From positions 62,001-126,000 of the forward strand of contig NZ_UWNY01000003.1 in the NCBI RefSeq assembly GCF_900604285.1: a DNA stretch of 64,000 nucleotides. Reading direction: 5' to 3'. The position numbers and the translations under genes were made by a program. Of this stretch, positions 1 to 7,667 are shown in pieces. The notes under the pieces are model-generated. The model did not search any database. It was not told where the DNA came from and saw nothing but the letters and a program-made list of their open reading frames with translations. Numbering within the stretch: position 1 is the stretch's first letter; each line of letters begins with the position of its first letter. Source of the stretch: Varibaculum vaginae (lineage in GTDB: Bacteria; Actinomycetota; Actinomycetes; Actinomycetales; Actinomycetaceae).

Positions 1-761
1 TTGCCATGTGCAACCAAAAAGGTGGGGTCGGAAAGACTACCACCACCATTAACTTGGCTGCTTCTTTGGCAGAGTATGGGCGCAAAGTACTGATCGTTGA
101 TTTCGATCCCCAAGGCGCTGCCACCGCTGGGCTGGGGGTAAATGGTAACGATCTAGACGCCACTATCTACAATGTGCTCCTTGACCGCAATGTCTCCCTA
201 GAGCAGGTAATCCACCCTACCGCCATTGAAGGTATGGATCTGGTGCCAGCCAATATCGATCTTTCCGCTGCCGAGATTCAGATGGTTAACGAGGTCGCCC
301 GGGAAATGGCGCTTGCTCGCGCCCTCCATTCGGTAGCCGATAAGTATGATGTAATTTTGATTGACTGTCAGCCCTCCCTGGGGCTGCTGACAGTTAACGC
401 CCTGACTGCGGCGCACGGGGTGATGATCCCCATGGAAACCGAGTTCTTTGCCTTGCGAGGGGTGGCGCTGTTGGTAGAAACCATTGAGAAAGTACGCGAC
501 CGCCTAAATCCGAAACTAAAGATAGATGGGATTTTGGCAACTATGGTTGATACCCGCACCCTGCATTCGCGTGAAGTCATGGAACGCCTACAAGAAGCTT
601 TCGGAGATCGGGTCTATCAGACGGTGATTCGCCGTACTGTAAAGTTTCCTGATGCCTCGGTAGCCACTGAACCGATAACTACTTTTGCGCCTTCCCATCC
701 GGGAGCCGCAGCTTATCGCCAGTTGGCGCGTGAGGTTATTGCCCGTGGTGACGCCGCCTAA
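1..761 (+). CDS. parA: ParA/Soj-family chromosome partitioning ATPase (5' end cut by window)
   Basis: Deviant Walker A ATPase of the ParA/MinD superfamily, which drives segregation of ParB-bound origins or recruits other cargo. The reading frame is open from the first base, and the P-loop KGGVGKTT appears within the first dozen residues, so only a short N-terminus (probably some 20-60 residues) lies outside the window. Walker B-like VILIDCQPSLG is present, as is the C-terminal ARE..ARGD helix region typical of the family. The ATG at position 6 is internal and not the true start. It is followed directly by scpA, and this ParA-ScpA-ScpB-RluB order is conserved in Actinobacteria, where the ParA here is usually a second copy distinct from the origin-proximal parAB pair. 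Confidence 0.9.
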   Translation, partial: AMCNQKGGVGKTTTTINLAASLAEYGRKVLIVDFDPQGAATAGLGVNGNDLDATIYNVLLDRNVSLEQVIHPTAIEGMDLVPANIDLSAAEIQMVNEVAREMALARALHSVADKYDVILIDCQPSLGLLTVNALTAAHGVMIPMETEFFALRGVALLVETIEKVRDRLNPKLKIDGILATMVDTRTLHSREVMERLQEAFGDRVYQTVIRRTVKFPDASVATEPITTFAPSHPGAAAYRQLAREVIARGDAA

Positions 762-1629
762 CTCGCCGGCAGTTTCGGATAACCCGCAAGCGGCAGGAGG
801 GGAGGACACTGGGCTGTTTCCTCCCGAGTTAGTCGGAAATGCGGAGCCGGGGAAAGCGCCCCCCTTTGAACTGGAATTAGAAGTATTTTCCGGGCCGCTA
901 GATTTACTGCTCACCTTGATTATCAAGAATAAACTGGATATTACCGAGGTGGCATTAGCGCAGGTAACTGATGATTTTATTGCCTATATGCAGGCGTTTC
1001 CGGACTTGTCTCAAGCCTCCCAGTTCCTAGAAATTGCGGCTACTTTGCTAAATATTAAAGCCAGTCAGCTATTGCCTGGAGAAGAAACTGAGGAACTAGA
1101 TCCAGAATATTTAGAGGCGCGCGACCTGCTGTTTTCTCGACTTTTGCAATACCGTGCTTATAAGGAAGTGGCAGAGTTTTTGCGTGAGCGCATCGGGGAA
1201 GGGCAGGCCTACTATCCGCGGGAAGTTCCCCTGCCCGCCAAGTTTGCTCGCCTTTTGCCGCCGCTGCGGGTGGATTTCACCCCCGAAGATTTAGCCCGCG
1301 CGGCAGCCGAAGCCTTTACCCGCCGCCCTCCTCAAGTATCTCTTTCCCATCTGCACTTGCCGCAAGCCTCCCTGGCAGAGCAAGCCCAAATCGTGGTTGC
1401 CGAGCTAAAACGGCACGGCAAAGCTAGTTTTAGCGAGCTTACCCGTTCCGCCAAAAACCCCACCGAAATAGTCACCCGTTTCTTAGCTTTACTGGAGCTT
1501 TATCGGCGCCGTTGCGTGGAATTTACCCAAGAAAACGCGCTGGAAGAACTTTATGTGACCCTAGAAACCAGCGAAATTCCCGACTTTACCAACTTTATTT
1601 TTGATGAATATGGAGCCGCAGATGACTAA
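745..1629 (+). CDS. scpA: Segregation and condensation protein A
   Basis: Kleisin subunit of the SMC-ScpAB condensin that compacts and segregates the chromosome. The family signature FELELEVFSGPLDLLL followed by IIKNKLDITEVAL is clear near residues 35-65, and the C-terminal winged-helix region that binds the SMC head ends in ..VTLETSEIPDF. The frame is open upstream into parA. I choose GTG 745 (GTG 748 is equivalent) because TGAGG lies about 9 nt before it, giving about 294 aa and a 17-bp overlap with parA that suggests translational coupling. An upstream start at 685 would give an unusual basic leader. It overlaps scpB by 8 bp at its 3' end. Confidence 0.9.
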   Translation: MVTPPNSPAVSDNPQAAGGEDTGLFPPELVGNAEPGKAPPFELELEVFSGPLDLLLTLIIKNKLDITEVALAQVTDDFIAYMQAFPDLSQASQFLEIAATLLNIKASQLLPGEETEELDPEYLEARDLLFSRLLQYRAYKEVAEFLRERIGEGQAYYPREVPLPAKFARLLPPLRVDFTPEDLARAAAEAFTRRPPQVSLSHLHLPQASLAEQAQIVVAELKRHGKASFSELTRSAKNPTEIVTRFLALLELYRRRCVEFTQENALEELYVTLETSEIPDFTNFIFDEYGAADD

Positions 1630-2194
1630 CTCCTCCGATGAACAGCTATTGGCCGCCCTTGAAGCCATCTTGATCGTAGCCAGCGAGCCACTAAGCCCCG
1701 AGGAACTCGCGCCGCGCCTACAAAGCACTCCTCAGCAAGTAAAGGTGGCTTTAGAGCAACTGCGCGCCGAATATGCGGGCGAAACTGCTCGTCCTCACGG
1801 ATTTGTTTTACGTAACGTGGCCGGAGGCTGGCGTCTATATTCCGCCCCCGCCCAAGAAGAAATCGTTGCCAACTTCCTCACCCAAGGGGGAACCTCCCAT
1901 CTCTCAAATCCCGCTTTAGAAACCCTGGCCGTAATCGCTTATCGACAGCCAGTTTCTCGTTCAGTGATTGCCGGCATTAGGGGAGTGAGCGTAGATGGAG
2001 TGGTACGTACCCTGTTGGCACACGATTTAATTCAAGAAGTTGAAAAAGCAGAGTCTGGGGCGATTCTCTACGGCACCACCACCAGTTTCTTAGAACGCAT
2101 GGGGCTAGCTAGCCTAGATGAACTCCCACCGCTGGCTCCCCATCTACCCGGAAGTGAAGAACTAGACGAGTTAGAAGCCCGGCTCAAAGAATAA
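1622..2194 (+). CDS. scpB: Segregation and condensation protein B
   Basis: Winged-helix partner of ScpA in the SMC condensin. The product is about 190 aa, with LAALEAILIVASEPLSPEEL at the N-terminus and the diagnostic ALETLAVIAYRQPVSRSVIAGIRG segment in the second winged helix. ATG 1622 is chosen because GGAG sits 6-7 nt upstream and the start overlaps the scpA stop (ATGACTAA), the usual coupled arrangement. The longer frame from TTG 1601 adds a few residues with no ribosome-binding site. Cotranscription with parA-scpA is very likely. Confidence 0.92.
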   Translation: MTNSSDEQLLAALEAILIVASEPLSPEELAPRLQSTPQQVKVALEQLRAEYAGETARPHGFVLRNVAGGWRLYSAPAQEEIVANFLTQGGTSHLSNPALETLAVIAYRQPVSRSVIAGIRGVSVDGVVRTLLAHDLIQEVEKAESGAILYGTTTSFLERMGLASLDELPPLAPHLPGSEELDELEARLKE

Positions 2195-2253
2195 TTTGTC
2201 GCCGCGATAGGATGAGGGCAGTTAAGAAATAAAACCCAATAGGAGAAGCCAAG

Positions 2254-3120
2254 TTGACTGATCTTAGTTCCTATCAGGAAAGCGATGAGGGAACCGACCG
2301 CCAGGGGCGCCGGGCAGATAAGATTCCTCTAGCTCCAATGCCTCCGCGGCGCAAAGACCCCCAGGTTCCCGTGCTAAAACCACAAACCATCACAGAAAGT
2401 GGTAAAGAAGAACGGCTGCAAAAAGTCTTGGCAGCCGCTGGGGTGGCATCTCGGCGTGCCTGCGAAAAACTGATCGTTTCCGGGCGGGTAAAAGTCAACG
2501 GGAAAGTAGTGCGTGAACTAGGCACCAAAGTTGATCCCGATCAGGTGATGCTGCATGTAGACGGGCAGCTAGTGATGATCGATGATTCTCGAGTCACCAT
2601 CGCCCTAAATAAACCCACTGGGGTGGAATCTTCTCTTCGCGGTGCCCCTCACGACCTCACCCAATTTTTAACCGACTACCGGGAAAGGCTGTTCCATGTG
2701 GGTCGGTTGGATGTGGATACTTCCGGGCTCTTACTGCTAACTAACGATGGGGAACTGGCCAATCGCCTTACCCATCCCTCATGGGAAGTATCAAAAACCT
2801 ATTTAGCCACCGTGAAAGGTAAGTTTACTGGGAAAACAGCGCAACAATTGCGGTCTGGGATCATGCTTGAGGATGGGTTTGCCCAGGCTGACCGGGTTTC
2901 TATCCGAGGTAACCACGGGGGATTAACTCTGGTGGAAATTGAGCTACATCTGGGACGTAACCGGATTGTGCGCCGGATGTTTGCAGAAGTAGGAGCCCCG
3001 GTGATGGAACTATCCCGCATTGCGCATGGCACTGTGAAACTGGGGACTCTGCCCCTAGGGGCAACCCGTCGGCTTTCAAAACCGGAGCTAAGCGTATTGA
3101 TGCAGAGCGTAGATCTTTAG
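2254..3120 (+). CDS. rluB: Ribosomal large-subunit pseudouridine synthase, RluB/RsuA family
   Basis: Makes pseudouridine in 23S rRNA (family role; the exact position is inferred from RluB homology). After a basic N-terminal tail of about 50 residues there is an S4 RNA-binding domain (residues ~50-110, starting EERLQKVLAAAGVASRRACE), then the RsuA-type catalytic domain with GRLDVDTSGLLLLTNDG, which holds the catalytic Asp, and the ..GRNRIVRRMF.. motif. The start is TTG 2254, preceded by AGGAG at suitable spacing. At 288 aa it is of normal length. It follows scpB by 59 bp, as in most actinobacteria. Confidence 0.92.
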   Translation: MTDLSSYQESDEGTDRQGRRADKIPLAPMPPRRKDPQVPVLKPQTITESGKEERLQKVLAAAGVASRRACEKLIVSGRVKVNGKVVRELGTKVDPDQVMLHVDGQLVMIDDSRVTIALNKPTGVESSLRGAPHDLTQFLTDYRERLFHVGRLDVDTSGLLLLTNDGELANRLTHPSWEVSKTYLATVKGKFTGKTAQQLRSGIMLEDGFAQADRVSIRGNHGGLTLVEIELHLGRNRIVRRMFAEVGAPVMELSRIAHGTVKLGTLPLGATRRLSKPELSVLMQSVDL

Positions 3121-3130
3121 GTTGGAAAAC

Positions 3131-4261
3131 ATGGATAACACCAAAACAAATACCGGGAAAACACAGGTAGGAACTACTGGACCAGTGTTGATTATCGGTG
3201 CCGGATTGTTGGGGGCATCGTTGGGGATGCGTCTGAGCAAACTGGGAGTGCCAGTATTTTTACGAGATATTTATCCGGTAGTTAGTGCGCTAGCTTGCGA
3301 TATGGGTGCAGGTCAAAAATGGGAGGAGGGCGGCTCCGACCCTGCACTGGTAATCGTAGCCACTCCGCCAGATGTGGCTGCTGATCAGGTAATTGCCGCG
3401 CTAAAAGAGTTTCCCTCCGCCCTCGTTACCGATGTGGCCTCGGTAAAAAGCGTAATTTTAGAGGAAGTTGCGGCGGCGGGTGCTGATCTTTCGCGCTATA
3501 TCGGTTCACATCCGATGGCGGGGCGGGAACGCTCTGGGACGGCTTTTGCCCGTGAAGACCTGTTTGAATCTCGCCCCTGGGTGGTGGTACCCAACCAGGA
3601 AACCGACCCAGGTGCGGTTTTGGCGATGCGCAGTCTCGCTTTAGATGTCGGTTCCCTACCGCTGCAATTAGATGCGCAAACCCATGACCAATCGGTGGCG
3701 TTAGTTTCCCATGTTCCCCAATTGGTATCTTCTCTGTTGGCCGCACAGTTAGCGAAGGCGCTACCAGAATCTTTAGGGCTTTCAGGGCAAGGGCTGCGGG
3801 ATACTACCCGAATTGCGTCCTCCGATCCTGCTCTTTGGGCGGCAATCATCGCCGGTAATGCGGAATATGTGGGAAAAGTATTGCGGGGATTTGCCGATGA
3901 TATGCAACAAGTTTTGCACGCCCTCGAGCATCCCGGAGTGGATATTCCTTCCCCTAGCTTGGTGGGAGCGGTAACTTTGGCGATGCGGCAAGGTAACCTA
4001 GGTGCGGCGCGTATCCCAGGTAAACACGGGGGAGCACCCCGGCGCTACCAGGAAGTAATGGTTAAGGTTCCCGATAAGCCAGGAACTCTAGGCCAGCTTT
4101 TCCTTGCTGTCGGGGAAACCGGTACCAATATCGAAGATTTAGAACTGGAACACTCCCCGGGGGCCGCTTTCGGGGTAGCGAGGCTAGCGATTGACCCTAA
4201 CTCCGCAGCTTCGCTGGCAGAAAAACTTCAGGTAAAAGGCTGGGAAATTGTATCGGTCTAG
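3131..4261 (+). CDS. tyrA: Prephenate dehydrogenase with C-terminal ACT domain
   Basis: NAD(P)-dependent oxidative decarboxylation of prephenate to 4-hydroxyphenylpyruvate in tyrosine synthesis. An N-terminal Rossmann fold carries GAGLLGASLG, followed by VATPPD, TDVASVKS and the GSHPMAGRERSG substrate-site motif. An ACT domain covers the last ~65 residues (VMVKVPDKPGTLGQL...), suggesting feedback control by an aromatic amino acid. I prefer ATG 3131, with AGG 9 nt upstream. The in-frame TTG at 3122 sits 1 nt after the rluB stop and has no ribosome-binding site. About 376 aa. It lies between rluB and cmk, a common actinobacterial position. Confidence 0.9.
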   Translation: MDNTKTNTGKTQVGTTGPVLIIGAGLLGASLGMRLSKLGVPVFLRDIYPVVSALACDMGAGQKWEEGGSDPALVIVATPPDVAADQVIAALKEFPSALVTDVASVKSVILEEVAAAGADLSRYIGSHPMAGRERSGTAFAREDLFESRPWVVVPNQETDPGAVLAMRSLALDVGSLPLQLDAQTHDQSVALVSHVPQLVSSLLAAQLAKALPESLGLSGQGLRDTTRIASSDPALWAAIIAGNAEYVGKVLRGFADDMQQVLHALEHPGVDIPSPSLVGAVTLAMRQGNLGAARIPGKHGGAPRRYQEVMVKVPDKPGTLGQLFLAVGETGTNIEDLELEHSPGAAFGVARLAIDPNSAASLAEKLQVKGWEIVSV

Positions 4262-4382
4262 GAAGAAAACAATAATTAATAGTAGGGAAGCTGTCCAAAA
4301 TCTTAACAGATAGCATATTATCGACAGGTGTAGGCTGCTTTTAGGCAACCAAAATTAATGCTTTCGGAAGGGTGCAAACGCT

Positions 4383-5093
4383 ATGTCAGGTGACGGTTCA
4401 CAATATATCGGTCAGCAAATACTAGGAGCTGGCCTGGTAATCGCCATTGATGGCCCCAGCGGGGCAGGCAAATCGACTATTGCCCGCTTATCCGCGGCAG
4501 AATTGGGGACTAACTTTTTAGATACCGGTGCTATGTATCGCGCCTTAACCTGGTATGCCCTCCAGCAAGGCACGGATCTTAATGATCCAGCGGCGCTGGC
4601 TATGCTCGCCTATTCGATTCCCATGCAGGTAGAAGCAGTAGCGCATGCCCCGCGTATTCTCATCGAGGGACGGGATGTATCCCGTTTGCTTCGCGGGGAA
4701 GAAATAAATCGGGCAGTAAGCCAGGTTAGTGCGGTTCCGGGGGTGCGTGAACAGATGATTGCTCGTCAGCGCCAAATTATTCAAGCTGCCAAAGCCTCTG
4801 GAAGAGGGATTGTGGCTGAAGGGCGCGATATCACTACCGTGGTTGCTCCGGATGCAGATGTCAAGATTCTCTTGACTGCCTCTCCGCAAGTGCGTGAGCA
4901 ACGCCGCGCCCAGCAGCAGGGGGCAGGCAGCGATTCGGTGATACAGCGGGATCTGGCAGACTCGCAAGTAAATAACTTCACTACTCCCGCACCCGGAGTT
5001 GAGTTACTGGATTCCTCCGATCTTAATCAAGAAGAGACCATGGAAGCCGTAGTTGCGATTGTGGGGCGGGCTTTCCATGCTCGTCAGGGCTAA
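4383..5093 (+). CDS. cmk: Cytidylate kinase
   Basis: Phosphorylates CMP and dCMP with ATP. The P-loop GPSGAGKST is at residues 24-32, followed by [10 protein letters not shown] (the CMP-binding region characteristic of Cmk) and later GRDITTVV and the LID-like RRAQQQ segment. At 236 aa it has normal length plus an extra ~18 N-terminal residues before the P-loop strand. ATG 4383 is preceded by GGAAGGG about 10 nt upstream. The 121-bp gap to tyrA may hold a promoter, since TATTAT at 4316-4321 is a possible -10, but the -35 is weak. Followed by der. Confidence 0.93.
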   Translation: MSGDGSQYIGQQILGAGLVIAIDGPSGAGKSTIARLSAAELGTNFLDTGAMYRALTWYALQQGTDLNDPAALAMLAYSIPMQVEAVAHAPRILIEGRDVSRLLRGEEINRAVSQVSAVPGVREQMIARQRQIIQAAKASGRGIVAEGRDITTVVAPDADVKILLTASPQVREQRRAQQQGAGSDSVIQRDLADSQVNNFTTPAPGVELLDSSDLNQEETMEAVVAIVGRAFHARQG

Positions 5094-5121
5094 GGTTTCG
5101 CCAAAGCCCCCTGCTCTCACC

Positions 5122-5134
5122 TAAACTTGAGGGC
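5122..5134 (+). promoter_or_regulatory. Candidate -10 box for a leaderless der transcript
   Basis: TAAACT at 5122-5127 ends 7 nt before the GTG start of der at 5135. There is no Shine-Dalgarno sequence at normal spacing; GAGG is only 2-3 nt away. This places the expected transcription start at or next to the start codon. The -35 is not convincing. Confidence 0.4.
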
Positions 5135-6574
5135 GTGAGTGAAGATTTAAAGCCCGCAGATTCGGCCAATAGCCTTAACGAAATTCAGCTACAAGACGAT
5201 GACTACGAATTGTTGGAGGCTGAAAACCCCACCGAACAGCACCCTGATTTAGGTTCTTTACCGGTAGTGGCCGTCATTGGGCGTCCTAATGTTGGTAAGT
5301 CAACCCTGGTTAACCGGATTTTGGGGCGGCGTGCGGCGGTAGTGCAAGATCAACCGGGAGTGACCCGTGATCGCGTGCGTTACCCGGCTCAATGGGCGGG
5401 AACAGATTTTCAATTACTAGATACCGGCGGTTGGGAACTGGGGGTTAAAGGGCTGGATCAGATGGTAGCTGCCCAAGCCGAAGCCTCAATCCAACTAGCT
5501 GATGTGGTGCTATTTGTCGCCGATGCGCAAGTGGGCGCTACCGACACCGATATGCAGATAGCGCGCATACTGCAACGCTGTGATAAACCGGTCGTTTTAG
5601 TCGCGAATAAAGTTGATTCCGAGCGCGGAGAGGCGGATGCAACCGCCCTGTGGTCACTAGGTTTAGGGGAACCCTTCCCCCTATCGGCCTTGCATGGCCT
5701 CGGTAGCGGCGATTTACTAGACAAACTGGTGGCGCTGTTACCGGAAAAATCCCAGTATTCAAAGGAGCTTATGCCGGGAAGTCCCGGAAGGGTGGCACTG
5801 ATTGGGCGCCCGAATGTTGGCAAATCTTCCTTGCTTAATGCCTTGGCAGGTTCGCAGCGGGTGGTGGTAAATGATTTGGCGGGTACTACTCGCGATCCGG
5901 TAGACGAGGTAATCGAGATCGCCGGGGTGCCCTGGACCTTTGTGGATACCGCCGGGATTCGCCGCCGGATGCTAAAGAGTAGGGGCGCCGACTTTTATGC
6001 CTCGCTACGTACTCAGGCAGCGATTGAGGAAGCGGATGTGGCCATGGTCTTGCTAGATGCTTCTCAAGAACTCGCTAGTGCTGATATCAGAATCATCGAG
6101 CAAGTAATTTCCGCTGGTAGAGCCTTAGTGTTGGTAAACAATAAATGGGATTTACTGGACGAGGAACGTCGTCATGACTTAGAACGCGAATGGGAAATAC
6201 AACTTTCCCACTTGGATTGGGCTCCCCGAATTAATCTTTCTGCTAAAACTGCTTGGCATACTAATCGAATTCAAGGGGCTCTAGCGCAAGCGCTTGCTGG
6301 TTGGCGAACCCGGATTTCTACCAGTGAACTAAATAGTTTTCTGGGGAGACTGGTGGCTGAGCATCCCCATCCGGTGCGGGGTGGAAAACAGCCGCGGATT
6401 ATGTTCGCCACCCAGGTCTCGGCGGCTCCACCCCGGTTCGTGTTCTTCACTACCGGATTCTTAGATCCCTCTTATCGCCGCTTTATCGAACATCGTTTGC
6501 GGGAACAATATGGTTTTACCGGCAGCCCCATTCAGATTTCAGTACGGGTACGCGAGCGCCGCAAGCGTTCCTAA
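5135..6574 (+). CDS. der: Ribosome biogenesis GTPase Der (EngA), two GTPase domains
   Basis: Essential GTPase for 50S subunit assembly. Two tandem G domains each carry GRPNVGKS (near residues 49-56 and 223-230), with DTGGWE and DTAGI switch motifs and NKVD / NNKWD specificity motifs. A C-terminal KH-like domain follows (..[19 protein letters not shown]..). The first ~40 residues are an acidic, Asn/Glu-rich extension, as in other actinobacterial Der proteins. The GTG start at 5135 gives 479 aa. It forms the cmk-der pair conserved in Actinobacteria, 41 bp apart, though a -10-like box suggests it can also be transcribed alone. Confidence 0.95.
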   Translation: MSEDLKPADSANSLNEIQLQDDDYELLEAENPTEQHPDLGSLPVVAVIGRPNVGKSTLVNRILGRRAAVVQDQPGVTRDRVRYPAQWAGTDFQLLDTGGWELGVKGLDQMVAAQAEASIQLADVVLFVADAQVGATDTDMQIARILQRCDKPVVLVANKVDSERGEADATALWSLGLGEPFPLSALHGLGSGDLLDKLVALLPEKSQYSKELMPGSPGRVALIGRPNVGKSSLLNALAGSQRVVVNDLAGTTRDPVDEVIEIAGVPWTFVDTAGIRRRMLKSRGADFYASLRTQAAIEEADVAMVLLDASQELASADIRIIEQVISAGRALVLVNNKWDLLDEERRHDLEREWEIQLSHLDWAPRINLSAKTAWHTNRIQGALAQALAGWRTRISTSELNSFLGRLVAEHPHPVRGGKQPRIMFATQVSAAPPRFVFFTTGFLDPSYRRFIEHRLREQYGFTGSPIQISVRVRERRKRS

Positions 6575-6846
6575 CTTTCAGAAAACAGCCCCTGGAAAAC
6601 TTTCTGGCGTCCGCTAACGGGTATTCCTAGCTGCTAGAGATAGAGAGGACGTATCCTGGTTCTTCAACCCTTCGTCTGGGAAGGATAAATCCTATTTATA
6701 AGCTATTAGTGTGGAGTTTCATAAATAAATTTTCTCGGGAAGTTCCAGGGCGAGAAGCTAATAATACTTGAGATTAGTCCGGGCTTGCGGGGGATTAAAA
6801 ATAACGGGTAAACCCCTGGTAGCGTGGAGGGATAATCCCTTATCGG

Positions 6847-6932
6847 TACCTCGAGTGGGACTCGAACCCACATGTCCGGTGAAGGACGGCGGATTTTGAA
6901 TCCGCTGCGTCTACCAATTCCGCCATCGAGGC
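6847..6932 (-). tRNA. tRNA-Leu (anticodon CAA)
   Basis: On the minus strand the 5' end GCCTCGA pairs with TCGAGGT near the 3' end (one G-U pair). The D-arm GGCGGAATTGGTAGACGC is typical of class II leucine tRNA. The anticodon stem GCGGA/TCCGC encloses TTCAAAA, giving anticodon CAA. A long variable arm precedes the T-arm GGGTTCGAGTCCC. The 86-nt length fits. The discriminator is A and the genome continues CCG, so the terminal CCA is not encoded. A short GGGT-TT-ACCC hairpin followed by a T-rich stretch about 40 nt downstream on the minus strand (near 6795-6820) may end the transcript, but this is weak. Confidence 0.95.
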
Positions 6933-6969
6933 TTTCTCGTAACACTGTAAAGCGTGACGGGTTTCAGTC

Positions 6970-6981
6970 TAATATAGATAT
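6970..6981 (+). promoter_or_regulatory. Candidate -10 box for a leaderless ANTAR regulator transcript
   Basis: TAATAT at 6970-6975 lies exactly 6 nt before GTG 6982, and there is no ribosome-binding site upstream of the start. A weak -35 candidate, TGTAAA, lies 18 nt further up at 6946-6951. Confidence 0.45.
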
Positions 6982-7590
6982 GTGGCAACTTCGAAATCTA
7001 ATGCAAAGAAAGAACAGAGCGCGGCGCGTAAAGTGCTGGTAGCTGAGGATGAAACCCTGATTCGACTGGATATTGTGGAAACCCTCACTGAAGCTGGCTA
7101 TGAGGTAGTAGCGGAAGCCGGGGACGGGGAAGCTGCCTATCAGGCGGCACTTGAATACCAACCTGACCTGTGTGTTATGGATGTGAAAATGCCGAAGATG
7201 GACGGGATTACCGCCGCGGAGAAGATTTTGAAAGAGATCTCTTGTGCAGTAGTGATGCTTACCGCATTTTCGCAAAAAGAGTTGGTGGAGCGGGCGCGCG
7301 ACGCTGGCGCCATGGCCTATGTGGTCAAGCCTTTCACCCCTGCAGAGCTTTTGCCCGCGGTAGAAATTGCGGTTTCCCGTCACCACGAGATCCAATCTCT
7401 GGAAAATGAAGTGGCAGACTTGCAGGATCGGTTTGAAACCCGCAAATTGGTTGACCGTGCTAAAGGGCTGTTGATGGAGAATATGGAAATGAGCGAACCG
7501 GAAGCCTTCCGCTGGATTCAAACTACCTCCATGAATCGGCGCTTAAGTATGCGCGAGGTAGCCGAGGCAGTTATCGATCAGGTGGGCTAA
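6982..7590 (+). CDS. pdtaR: ANTAR-domain response regulator (PdtaR-like antiterminator)
   Basis: Two-component regulator that acts on RNA. A receiver domain occupies residues ~17-130, with the acidic pocket E22/D23, the phosphoacceptor D67 in VMDVKMPKMDG and the conserved Lys in VVKPF. A short coiled linker leads to an ANTAR domain (residues ~148-200, KLVDRAKGLLMENMEMSEPEAFRWIQ), which binds paired hairpins in nascent RNA to prevent termination. At 202 aa it matches mycobacterial PdtaR (Rv1626) in length and in position just upstream of polA. The partner histidine kinase is not in this window. The start at GTG 6982 looks leaderless. Confidence 0.88.
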   Translation: MATSKSNAKKEQSAARKVLVAEDETLIRLDIVETLTEAGYEVVAEAGDGEAAYQAALEYQPDLCVMDVKMPKMDGITAAEKILKEISCAVVMLTAFSQKELVERARDAGAMAYVVKPFTPAELLPAVEIAVSRHHEIQSLENEVADLQDRFETRKLVDRAKGLLMENMEMSEPEAFRWIQTTSMNRRLSMREVAEAVIDQVG

Positions 7591-7667
7591 GTCTCCCAGC
7601 AACGAGTAAATCTCCCTGGTAAGTCAGGGGTGGCTCTATCGCTTAGGATCATTCCGGGGAGGATTAG

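Noticed and set aside
6706-6945. A 79-aa ORF on the minus strand starting just upstream of the tRNA gene
   Set aside because: It contains the whole tRNA-Leu sequence and reads it as protein; the tRNA explains the region.
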